The notes under the pieces were generated by a model. That model worked only from the letters and a program-made list of their open reading frames with translations. It ran no database searches and was not told where the DNA came from. A DNA stretch of 7,279 nucleotides, taken from assembly GCA_002784795.1 (NCBI GenBank), contig PFLZ01000066.1, positions 1-7,279 of the forward strand, given 5' to 3'. Positions 1-5,389 of the stretch are shown in pieces. Both the position numbers and the translations under genes were made by a program. Every line of letters starts with the position of its first letter. Within the stretch, counting starts at the first letter, position 1. The stretch comes from Candidatus Magasanikbacteria bacterium CG_4_10_14_0_8_um_filter_42_12. GTDB lineage: Bacteria > Patescibacteriota > Patescibacteriia > Magasanikbacterales > UBA922.

Positions 1-173
1 GCGTCTGATTTTGTATTAAACAATTCTGTATACACAAGTTTCCATGGAACCCCAGATTTCGTAGATCGAACACGTTTCTTATTGTGCCTATCTAAGCGAT
101 TTTGGATATCCTGTGTATGTCCCACATAGTACCTGTCTGTAACAGTACTTTGTAAGATATACACATAATACAT
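1..173 (-). CDS. GIY-YIG nuclease family protein (partial, C-terminus outside window)
   Basis: This is the first 57 codons of a small GIY-YIG endonuclease-domain protein; the gene runs off the left edge. The start MYYVYILQS is typical of the short stand-alone GIY-YIG proteins related to the UvrC N-terminal nuclease domain. The paired motif is YIL at residues 5-7 and YVG at 16-18. The expected catalytic Arg is R26 in the helix QNRLDRH, followed by H30. The catalytic Glu would lie beyond the edge. The ATG follows GGAGG at a 6-nt spacing, a strong ribosome binding site that fixes the start. It is roughly 40% identical by eye to the neighbouring GIY-YIG protein at 329-565, so the two are diverged paralogues rather than a fresh duplication. 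It lies directly behind a truncated tRNA-Thr-like sequence. The specific DNA target and role cannot be told from sequence. Confidence 0.85.
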   Translation of the reverse strand, partial: MYYVYILQSTVTDRYYVGHTQDIQNRLDRHNKKRVRSTKSGVPWKLVYTELFNTKSD

Positions 174-199
174 ATTATTCCTCCGTGACCGATGGTTTA

Positions 200-243
200 T
201 CCCGCCAGTTTCACTGGACGGGACCCCGTCCTTTCAGGCGGGG
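200..243 (-). repeat. 44-nt double-hairpin palindrome inserted in the anticodon loop
   Basis: This GC-rich insert separates anticodon bases 35 and 36 of the tRNA-Thr-like sequence, give or take a base. It folds as two adjacent hairpins, each with a GAA loop. The first is CCCCG-CCT-GAA-AGG-A-CGGGG and the second is CCCG-T-CCAGT-GAA-ACTGG-CGGG. It can also fold as one long hairpin through CCCGCC/GGCGGG and GGACGGG/CCCGTCC. Removing it restores a canonical seven-base anticodon loop, which is the main argument that it is an insertion. No coding capacity or self-splicing intron features are visible. Confidence 0.75.
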
Positions 244-256
244 CAAAACCATTGCT

Positions 257-326
257 CTACCAGCTGCCCGCCCGCCATTGCAAGCCGAGCTTGCTCAGGC
301 GTTGCGGGCGGGAGCTAAGTTGGCAT
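257..326 (-). repeat. 70-bp direct repeat, copy 1 (tRNA 5' piece plus palindrome)
   Basis: This stretch matches 586-655 at 67 of 70 positions, in the same orientation. It holds the tRNA-like 5' end (ATGCCAACTTAGCTC), the 46-nt palindrome and the D-loop piece AGCTGGTAG. The differences are at 279, 283 and 301, all inside the palindrome but outside its 8-bp outer stem. Outside the 70 bp the similarity ends. On the minus strand it begins two bases after the stop codon of the upstream GIY-YIG gene. Confidence 0.95.
266..311 (-). repeat. 46-nt palindrome inserted in the tRNA D-arm (copy 1)
   Basis: The insert lies between tRNA position 13 (end of the D-stem 5' strand) and position 14 (start of the D-loop). 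Excising it restores TAGCTCAGCTGGTAGAGC, the standard bacterial D-arm. The outer stem is CCGCCCGC/GCGGGCGG (304-311 with 268-275). In this copy an inner stem GCAAGC-TCG-GCTTGC also forms. The boundary is ambiguous by one C. It resembles the palindromic units known to invade genes in other bacteria, such as Rickettsia palindromic elements, in behaviour only. No sequence relationship is claimed. Confidence 0.8.
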
Positions 327-328
327 AT

Positions 329-565
329 TTATATACGATCTTGTAAAAATCGTCTTCCGAAACCTGTCTTAAAGTATTTTTCTCTCTTCAATGCTTTTTC
401 TTTACTTCTGCAGGCTTCGTAATACACAAGTTCAAATGGCCTTCTTGATCTTGTTGCTTCTACCAAGCCTTCAGTATGTTCCTTCAATCTTCTTTTTAAA
501 TCCGCACTATACCCAACGTAGAAATTTCCATCTTTGTAACTTTTCAACACGTACGTATAGTACAT
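329..565 (-). CDS. GIY-YIG nuclease family protein
   Basis: A complete 78-residue protein made of a single GIY-YIG domain, the fold of the UvrC N-terminal nuclease and of many homing endonucleases. The motif pair is YVL (5-7) and YVG (16-18). The expected catalytic Arg is R26 in LKRRLKEH, with H30 after it, and the expected metal-binding Glu is E62 in LKREKYFK. The C-terminal tail GFGRRFLQDRI is usual for the short stand-alone members. I chose the ATG at 565 because the family starts with MYYxYxL. The frame stays open to 631, but that part is the D-arm palindrome. AAGGAGG ends only 2 nt before the ATG, an unusually short spacing. The gene sits between two tRNA-Thr-like pieces and probably forms one cassette with the piece at 586-655. 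Whether it acts in repair, in mobility or on tRNA genes is not visible. Confidence 0.88.
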   Translation of the reverse strand: MYYTYVLKSYKDGNFYVGYSADLKRRLKEHTEGLVEATRSRRPFELVYYEACRSKEKALKREKYFKTGFGRRFLQDRI

Positions 566-585
566 ATCCTCCTTACATAATTGTA

Positions 586-655
586 CTACCAGCTGCCCGC
601 CCGCCATCGCATGCCGAGCTTGCTCAGGCATTGCGGGCGGGAGCTAAGTTGGCAT
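586..655 (-). pseudogene. Truncated tRNA-Thr-like 5' piece, 70-bp repeat copy 2
   Basis: The minus strand begins three bases after the TPR gene stop codon with ATGCCAACTTAGCTC, which is the acceptor 5' strand and D-stem of the same tRNA-Thr-like sequence as at 174-326. The 46-nt palindrome follows (595-640), then the D-loop AGCTGGTAG. Similarity to the other copy stops there. The continuation TACAATTATGTAAGGAGG leads straight into the GIY-YIG start at 565. Anticodon arm, T-arm and 3' acceptor strand are all absent, so this cannot make a tRNA. It may persist as a leader or as a relic of the process that placed the nuclease gene here. Confidence 0.75.
595..640 (-). repeat. 46-nt palindrome inserted in the tRNA D-arm (copy 2)
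   Basis: This is the same element, at the same tRNA position, as 266-311. The outer 8-bp stem CCGCCCGC/GCGGGCGG is unchanged. Three substitutions (608, 612, 630) fall in the interior. They weaken the GCAAGC/GCTTGC inner stem but allow an alternative ATGCC/GGCAT stem, so folding capacity is kept. Confidence 0.8.
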
Positions 656-658
656 GTG

Positions 659-1642
659 TTATTTTTCCCCTTTGGCTTCGTTTTGATCTTCCATATCTGC
701 AATACGCTCTTTGAACGCTGCGAGACGTGGATGCTCTGGGTCTATCATTCGGATAGCTTGGGCACCTTCTTCTGCGCGACTTTTGTCTCCGACCATTATA
801 CTGATTTCTGTGAGCATGTCAAGATAGTGGATATTTTTGGGCAGGAGATCCACCGCTTGAGAGACGGCCTCGTACGCAGCATCCGGTTGCCCTGCCTTTA
901 GAAACAGCTCCGCAAGGGTAGCAAAAAAGGTCGCATTGGTGTCTTCTATAATGACTGCTTGCTCGTAATATTGAATGGCGGTATTCCATTCTTCCTTCCC
1001 CAAAGAAAGCTTTGCAAGCTTTTCTATGATACTCACCGATTCTGGCGCAAGTTTATGAGCAAACAGATAGGTTTCTTCTGCTTCAGAGAGTTGTTCTTGA
1101 CTCTGATACACATCACCAAGTCCTTCGTATGCACGTGCATCTTTTTTGTCTGCTTCTATCGCGCGAATGAATGCAGCTTCTGCTGTTTGTGCATTTCCCT
1201 GCTCGAGGGCTCGCATTCCTTTTTTCAACATGTCATCAATTGTTTCATCTTTCGATGCGCTTTCTATTGGTTGAAAAACATGAGGGGTAGCATCAGCTGA
1301 CTCACCATGTGAACGATGCTGACGTGCTGGTCGAGATAATGACACCTGTTGTTTTTTTTCTTCCACTTCGTCTTTCAATTTTTTTACATACTTTTGAAAC
1401 GATGCCTGAATACCTGCCCACATCTTTCCAACAGGTGCCAAGACATCTTTCATACGAGCCTGTTGTTCTTTTGAACGCTGGCTTGCTTTGCGAGAAAATA
1501 TTTCCTTTTTTTTTTGTTTTTCTTTTCGTTCCGAAATAGTATCGAGGTCCAAAATAGTGAGCTCAGGATATTTTCGAGCCACAATTACCACGATAACACC
1601 GAGAGAAAGGAGAATGAGAAAAAGAGGAATAATGCTAAACAT
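659..1642 (-). CDS. Membrane-anchored TPR-repeat protein
   Basis: A 327-residue protein with one hydrophobic N-terminal segment (about residues 3-22, followed by RKYPE), so probably an inner-membrane anchor with a cytoplasmic body. Residues 38-100 are rich in Lys, Glu and Gln and look helical or coiled-coil; 101-130 is a polar linker. From about 135 to 304 there are roughly five tetratricopeptide repeats of 34 residues, with the A-G-Y/F-A spacing seen in GMRALEQGNAQTAEAAF and GLGDVYQSQEQLSEAEETY. TPR arrays bind other proteins, so an assembly or scaffold role in the envelope is likely, but no partner can be named. It starts three bases after the tpiA stop (TAG ACT ATG) without a Shine-Dalgarno, so translation is probably coupled to tpiA. 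Being last of this run, it is followed at once by the tRNA-like piece. Confidence 0.85.
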   Translation of the reverse strand: MFSIIPLFLILLSLGVIVVIVARKYPELTILDLDTISERKEKQKKKEIFSRKASQRSKEQQARMKDVLAPVGKMWAGIQASFQKYVKKLKDEVEEKKQQVSLSRPARQHRSHGESADATPHVFQPIESASKDETIDDMLKKGMRALEQGNAQTAEAAFIRAIEADKKDARAYEGLGDVYQSQEQLSEAEETYLFAHKLAPESVSIIEKLAKLSLGKEEWNTAIQYYEQAVIIEDTNATFFATLAELFLKAGQPDAAYEAVSQAVDLLPKNIHYLDMLTEISIMVGDKSRAEEGAQAIRMIDPEHPRLAAFKERIADMEDQNEAKGEK

Positions 1643-1645
1643 AGT

Positions 1646-2383
1646 CTATGCTGCTACGACAGCATTCAAGAGTGAAATAAGATGATCACGGTCAGCAGAT
1701 GCGCTTCCAATGAGAAAGCCATCGATACTTTGGTGTGGAAGATAGAATACCACATTTTCATGATTGACACTACCCCCGTACAACACAGGAATTGGTTGAA
1801 CTGTATATGTGTTCAATTCTTTTTTGATACTATCATGTATCTCTGCAGCCTGGAGATGATCACACGCCTCCCCTGTCCCTATTGCCCACACAGGTTCATA
1901 CGCCACAAAAAACGTTGCATCTTTTGACACGCCTTCGAGCACGCTCATCAGCTGTTTTTTTAGCCGATATTCTCGCTTTCCAGCTTCAAGATCTTCCTTT
2001 GTTTCTCCTATACACAGTATTGGGATCAGACCAGCATCGAGGCATGCATCAAATTTTTTCTTTACATCTTCATTTGTCTCACCAAAGACATGTCGTCTCT
2101 CTGAATGCCCGACGAGTGCATAGGTAGCACCAGCATTACGAAACATATGTGCAGAGACTGCTCCGGTATATGCACCTTTTGGCGTCCAGGCAACATTTTG
2201 TGCTCCGACAGCTACCTCTGTATCTCTGTACAGCTTTTCAACTTCTGTAAATGCGAGTGAGGAAGGAAATATGCCAAGGTGTATTTTTTCTGTATCATAT
2301 GATTCAGTCGCAAGTTGATTTGCGAGTATCATGGATTCAGAAAAATTGAGATACATCTTCCAGTTGGCAAATATATGAGTCAT
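1646..2383 (-). CDS. tpiA: Triosephosphate isomerase
   Basis: A 245-residue glycolytic enzyme of the usual length that interconverts dihydroxyacetone phosphate and glyceraldehyde 3-phosphate in the cytoplasm as a TIM barrel. Visible catalytic positions are N7 and K9 in FANWKM, H93 in VGHSERR, and E163 in AYEPVWAIGTG, whose C-terminal part is the flexible lid (loop 6). Phosphate contacts are in LYGGSVN (201-207) and IGSASA (225-230). The last replaces the commoner GGASL and is a mild variation. The frame is open upstream to 2455, but that would add 24 atypical residues and overlap the DUF2164 gene; the family begins close to the FANWKM strand, so the ATG at 2383 is chosen. No Shine-Dalgarno precedes it. 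It lies 46 bp after the DUF2164 gene and 3 bp before the TPR gene in one apparent transcript. Confidence 0.96.
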   Translation of the reverse strand: MTHIFANWKMYLNFSESMILANQLATESYDTEKIHLGIFPSSLAFTEVEKLYRDTEVAVGAQNVAWTPKGAYTGAVSAHMFRNAGATYALVGHSERRHVFGETNEDVKKKFDACLDAGLIPILCIGETKEDLEAGKREYRLKKQLMSVLEGVSKDATFFVAYEPVWAIGTGEACDHLQAAEIHDSIKKELNTYTVQPIPVLYGGSVNHENVVFYLPHQSIDGFLIGSASADRDHLISLLNAVVAA

Positions 2384-2388
2384 ATACG

Positions 2389-2413
2389 TAGGTGTTAGCT
2401 TATAGGTTTTAGG
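2389..2413. repeat. Degenerate TTAGG-type simple repeat
   Basis: The short gap between the DUF2164 gene and tpiA holds units of the form (T)TAGG(T)GTTAG / GGTTTTAGG. The same kind of sequence occurs at 2817-2852 (opposite strand) and 6768-6806. All three are intergenic or at gene starts. Confidence 0.5.
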
Positions 2414-2429
2414 AATGAGAAAAGTGTCA

Positions 2430-2681
2430 TTACTTTTTGAGAAGATCAAAATCAAACTCCATATTTACCATTTTTTCTTTAAACCAATCCTTTGCTTCTG
2501 TCAGAGCAGCATTGTGCAACTGTGGTCCGAGCAGTTCCAAAAACATATCAAGCACTTCTTCTGCTGCAATAACGCCTATTTCTTCGTCTCGCTCCTCAGA
2601 AAAAAACGTGATGATCTTATCAACAGCATACTGCCGTTCTTCTTTCGTAATGAGATCCCAGGGTTTTTTTGAACTGTTCAT
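2430..2681 (-). CDS. DUF2164 domain protein
   Basis: An 83-residue acidic, helical protein matching the DUF2164 family over nearly its whole length. Family hallmarks are the N-terminal KEERQYAVDKIITFF (13-27) and the core EERDEEIGVIAAEEVLDMF (29-47). The core is followed by LGPQLHNAALTEAKDWF (51-67). It has no signal peptide or membrane segment. DUF2164 proteins are small cytosolic proteins of unknown function, and nothing here adds a biochemical role. The ATG at 2681 is preferred over a GTG at 2690 in the same frame because the family begins near the KEERQ helix and ATG is used throughout the window. No Shine-Dalgarno is present. It is the first gene of a run with tpiA and the TPR gene, which suggests co-expression with glycolysis rather than a shared function. 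Confidence 0.85.
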   Translation of the reverse strand: MNSSKKPWDLITKEERQYAVDKIITFFSEERDEEIGVIAAEEVLDMFLELLGPQLHNAALTEAKDWFKEKMVNMEFDFDLLKK

Positions 2682-2710
2682 ATAATGCACTAGGTAAAAC
2701 GATGAAGCAC

Positions 2711-2814
2711 GTTCCCTCCCTTTACTAAGGGGAGGGTTAGGGTGGGGTTGCGGACTAGCAACGTTCTTGCTTCTGTGTAACCTCCCCTGCCCCCTCCTTC
2801 GTAAGGTGGGGAAC
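2711..2814. repeat. Structured intergenic palindromic element (REP/MITE-like)
   Basis: This 104-bp element is bounded by the inverted repeat gttccc/gggaac. Inside, a hairpin CCCTCCC...GGGAGGG (2714-2737) is followed by TTAGGGTGGGG. Next comes a small hairpin GTTGC-GGACTA-GCAAC (2747-2762). The right part has AACCTCCCC and a hairpin around CCTTCGTAAGG with GTGGGG. The halves are imperfect inverted copies of each other. The layout (terminal hairpin, TTAG plus G-run, spacer, C-run, terminal hairpin) matches the element at 6812-6924, so both probably belong to one non-coding family. It fills most of the gap between the M16 peptidase and the DUF2164 gene. Confidence 0.7.
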
Positions 2815-2816
2815 TT

Positions 2817-2852
2817 TCTAATTCTCTAAAACTCTAATACTCTAACGCTCTC
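2817..2852. repeat. Degenerate TTAGAG-type simple repeat
   Basis: On the minus strand this reads as successive 8-10 base units of the type GTTAGAG, TATTAGAG, TTTTAGAG, AATTAG. It sits between the M16 stop codon and the palindromic element at 2711-2814, and resembles the repeats at 6768-6806 and 2389-2413. Confidence 0.55.
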
Positions 2853-2859
2853 ACTGCAC

Positions 2860-4119
2860 CTAATACCGAACATCCGTTGTTTCAACATCTCCAATAATAG
2901 CAATACGTACTTTTTTCCAATCAAATACTTTTTTGGCAATTTTTTTAATGTCCTCAGCGGTTACCGCATCTACCTTGGCAAGTTTTTCCTCTGGTGTCAA
3001 TATCTCATTGGCAAAAAGTGCCTGCTTTGCATACCAATTTGCAACCGTACTAGAATCTTCAAGAGAGAGTTCCATCGCTCCACGAATATGTGTTTTCGCA
3101 TCGGCAAGTTCACGTTTTGTAACTCCTTTTGTGACAAGCTTTTCAAGTTCTTTTTTGACAACGGCAATTGTTTTATTGATATTTTTTGGCTCGACACCTG
3201 CGCGCACGTAACCATAGCCTACGTCACGGTATGTTTCCGTAGACGCAACAACGGTATACGCGAGTCCTCGCTTTTCACGAATTTCGGTAAAGAGTCGGGA
3301 ACTCATAGATCCACCCAAAATTCCCATCAGCACGCGAAACGCGGTATTTTGTTCATCAGCATATTTGAATGCAGGAAACCCAAGCATGAGTTGCGCTTGA
3401 TCAGTTTTTTTATGCTCAACACGAATCCGCTTTGATGCGGTACTAGCACCAAGTGTTCCAGGATCAAATACTCGTGATGGTGTCCCACTATTTTTTTGTG
3501 TGCCATACATACTCTTTATCCACTCACGGACTTCCTCGCCAATATGACCAGCAAGAAAAATATGCATGTTATTTGGCCCATAAAAGCGATCACGAAATTT
3601 CAAGACATCTGCTCGCTTGTAACTCATGACATGTGTAGGGGTACCACCAATATCACGCCCAAGCGCACAACCATCATAGAGTAATTCTTCAAAAAGATTA
3701 TCAATATTCATGATTGGATTGTCTTTGTACATACGCAATTCTTCGCACACGGGTCCTTTTTCTTTTTCCATTTCTTTTGCATCATACACAGAATTGAACA
3801 GCATATCGGACAAAATATCGAGCGCAGTCTTTGTATATGCAGCTCCTGCCTTGATGTAATAGCCAGTATATTCTTTGCTGGTAAAGGCATTGTATTCGGC
3901 ACCAAGTCGATCGATTTCTCGTGTCAGGATCTGCGCATTTTTTCGTTTCTTCGTCCCCTTGAACATCATGTGTTCAATATAATGCGACACACCAGAAAGT
4001 TTTTCTGGTTCATACCGAGACCCCACCGGATACATGATCAGAGTGGTCGTTGACAACGCGTTTTCTTGCGGGAGCAAGTAGACGCGCGCTTTATTTGGGA
4101 GAATATATTGTTCTAACAT
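2860..4119 (-). CDS. M16 family zinc metallopeptidase (insulinase/MPP-beta-like)
   Basis: A 419-residue peptidase with the two-domain layout of bacterial M16B enzymes related to the mitochondrial processing peptidase beta subunit. The inverted zinc motif HxxEH is H46-Y-I-E49-H50, in SHYIEHMMFKGT. The third zinc ligand is E126 or E127 of VCEELRMYKDNP, at the family distance. The first domain covers about residues 1-155, and the second (about 165-400) has the conserved REKRGLAY at 281-288. All catalytic residues are present, so this is an active-type subunit, not the inactive partner that some M16B operons also encode. There is no signal peptide, so it is probably cytoplasmic. It starts three bases after the TMEM43-like gene (TAG ACT ATG) with no Shine-Dalgarno, so coupled translation is likely. 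Substrates are unknown; peptide clearance is a guess. Confidence 0.94.
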   Translation of the reverse strand: MLEQYILPNKARVYLLPQENALSTTTLIMYPVGSRYEPEKLSGVSHYIEHMMFKGTKKRKNAQILTREIDRLGAEYNAFTSKEYTGYYIKAGAAYTKTALDILSDMLFNSVYDAKEMEKEKGPVCEELRMYKDNPIMNIDNLFEELLYDGCALGRDIGGTPTHVMSYKRADVLKFRDRFYGPNNMHIFLAGHIGEEVREWIKSMYGTQKNSGTPSRVFDPGTLGASTASKRIRVEHKKTDQAQLMLGFPAFKYADEQNTAFRVLMGILGGSMSSRLFTEIREKRGLAYTVVASTETYRDVGYGYVRAGVEPKNINKTIAVVKKELEKLVTKGVTKRELADAKTHIRGAMELSLEDSSTVANWYAKQALFANEILTPEEKLAKVDAVTAEDIKKIAKKVFDWKKVRIAIIGDVETTDVRY

Positions 4120-4122
4120 AGT

Positions 4123-5259
4123 CTAAACGTTTGTTGTCGATGGCTTCTTCTGTCCTCTTTTTTTGAAGAGATAGAAGACTACACCTGCAGCAACGATGAC
4201 GGATACCACCAGTGCCTCAACATTATGAAAAATCATACTCACGAGGATGGTCACAACAGACAAGACAAAAGAGATAAGACCAGTTGCGAGACTGACCGCA
4301 CCACGACTGAGTGATCCGAGGAATGGAAGGACATCGAGCAGAACAGAGAGAGGCGCGAGGACCATACTAAGCCCAATCCACATCATCATAAATCCAACAA
4401 CGCGCCAGATCCACAATGATCGTGCGTGTTCCTTTTCCATGGCTACGACAGATTCTTCAAATCCTGTCATACGCGCTTCGTAGAGTGTCTGACCATCCTT
4501 GTTTACAAATGGGGTGATTTTGTCACTATCAAGTTTTCCAAAGGCAGTCACGGTGTTGCCAGAAGGAATCACATTGTATGAAATGCGAACATCTCCAACA
4601 ATCGGATCATCCATAGAAAATCCTCCTACATAGATATATTTCCCATTTACGATTTCACCATCCACAGGAAGATTTACCCCATCAGAAACCAATGCAAGTG
4701 CTTCTGATCCTGGCATGCTGAGTCTATTTGGATCAACGCTATACACACCCACCTTTGCTGTTGGTGCTGTATTTGCCACACTCTCATATTTTTTTGCAGG
4801 ATTGCTATGTCCTTCTGCTACTTTGAAATTTGAAGAATTTGGCACACTGTCTACCCATTTTTTTGTATAGGTATATGTCGTCTTTGTTTCTTGTGAACCG
4901 CCAAGTTTTGTCTCTGTCGAGCTATTGCTTTCTTCTACCCACCCATACATCTCGACAGTGCGACGCACACTGAGATAGCTTCCTGATTTCAAAAATTGTC
5001 CATCGCTAATCTTGTCGTCAGTTGTCAGTGGCCCTGATGCTGCCACCAGTTGTCCTTTTGGTGCGTTTTGTTGCAAGACCGTTGCATCCATTGGCACCGC
5101 GTCTTTTGCAGTTTCAGAAATACCAACACGACCTTCGTTCCAAAAGAGGACAGCAAAGGAAGCAAAGAACAGCAGAATCCCAAAAAAGATTCCACCAATT
5201 GATCCACCAAGGCGAGAGCCCCAACTCTTTTTTGTTACTTCGGTATATTGATCTGGCAT
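4123..5259 (-). CDS. TMEM43 (LUMA) family membrane protein
   Basis: A 378-residue membrane protein fitting the TMEM43 family (PF07787). Residues 22-40 form one transmembrane helix, followed directly by NEGR (41-44), the family's signature after the first helix. A large domain with little hydrophobicity (about 45-280) contains SVRRTVEMYGWVEE (97-110), another family hallmark. Three C-terminal membrane segments follow (about 283-305, 320-342 and 346-364), ending in a basic tail KKRGQKK. The large loop is expected on the far side of the membrane from the termini. Human TMEM43 acts in the inner nuclear membrane and ER; the role of bacterial members is not established. It is first in a two-gene unit with the M16 peptidase, so an envelope quality-control link is possible but inferred. 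The ATG has no Shine-Dalgarno. Confidence 0.88.
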   Translation of the reverse strand: MPDQYTEVTKKSWGSRLGGSIGGIFFGILLFFASFAVLFWNEGRVGISETAKDAVPMDATVLQQNAPKGQLVAASGPLTTDDKISDGQFLKSGSYLSVRRTVEMYGWVEESNSSTETKLGGSQETKTTYTYTKKWVDSVPNSSNFKVAEGHSNPAKKYESVANTAPTAKVGVYSVDPNRLSMPGSEALALVSDGVNLPVDGEIVNGKYIYVGGFSMDDPIVGDVRISYNVIPSGNTVTAFGKLDSDKITPFVNKDGQTLYEARMTGFEESVVAMEKEHARSLWIWRVVGFMMMWIGLSMVLAPLSVLLDVLPFLGSLSRGAVSLATGLISFVLSVVTILVSMIFHNVEALVVSVIVAAGVVFYLFKKRGQKKPSTTNV

Positions 5260-5289
5260 ATATGCGAATTAAAATTGCTTAATAGATAA

Positions 5290-5376
5290 AACACTGATTT
5301 CCCAGATTACCAAGATTCACCAGGATTATACGAAAATATATCCTGGATTATCCTGGAAATCATGGGTATCTGTGTT
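5290..5376. repeat. 87-bp imperfect inverted repeat between glyS and the TMEM43 gene
   Basis: The left half starts AACAC-T-GATTTCCC and the right half ends in its inverted counterpart GTGTT. By eye about three quarters of positions pair around a centre near 5333. Each half is itself made of 10-11 base units such as CCAGATTA, CCAAGATT, CCAGGATTA. The arrangement suggests a small palindromic mobile or repeat unit. In RNA it would form a long hairpin that could end or stabilise the glyS transcript, but no U-run follows it on the minus strand. Confidence 0.65.
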
Positions 5377-5389
5377 CTATTGAAAAAAA

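Larger units (their letters stand above)
174..326 (-). pseudogene. Truncated tRNA-Thr(UGU)-like gene with two palindromic insertions
   Basis: With two inserts removed (266-311 and 200-243), the minus strand reads as the 5' two thirds of a tRNA. It has acceptor strand GCCAACT, then TA, D-stem GCTC, D-loop AGCTGGTA, D-stem GAGC and A26. The anticodon stem is ATGGT/ACCAT (five perfect pairs), with the seven-base loop TTTGTAA giving anticodon UGU, which reads Thr codons. The variable loop is CGGTC. After the next bases ACGG, the expected T-arm and the 3' acceptor strand are missing, and the sequence becomes the Shine-Dalgarno and start of the GIY-YIG gene. The tRNA core is clear from the sequence. 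Loss of function follows from the missing T-arm. Thr identity is inferred from the anticodon and the acceptor start. A processed split tRNA cannot be excluded, because the 3' part could lie outside the window. Confidence 0.75.

Noticed and set aside
174..326. A functional intron-containing tRNA-Thr gene
   Set aside because: No T-arm or 3' acceptor strand is present within the window and no known tRNA intron type fits the palindromes, so it is listed as a pseudogene. A distant 3' half cannot be excluded.
566..631. N-terminal extension of the GIY-YIG protein to an ATG at 631 (starting MPEQARHAM)
   Set aside because: The extra 22 codons are the D-arm palindrome and tRNA piece read in frame by chance. 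The family starts at MYYxYxL and AAGGAGG precedes the ATG at 565.
257..655. Direct repeats as a CRISPR array
   Set aside because: There are only two 70-bp copies about 330 bp apart with a gene between, and no regular short spacers.
2384..2455. Longer triosephosphate isomerase start at 2455
   Set aside because: It would add 24 residues not found in the family and overlap the DUF2164 gene. The ATG at 2383 gives the standard N-terminus.
2682..2690. GTG start at 2690 for the DUF2164 gene
   Set aside because: It adds only three residues, and the ATG at 2681 is more likely by codon choice and family alignment.
5325..5330. Minus-strand TATAAT as a promoter for the TMEM43-like/M16 unit
   Set aside because: The hexamer is part of the repeated units of the 87-bp palindrome. 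No -35 resembling TTGACA lies at 16-18 bp and there is no TGn extension.
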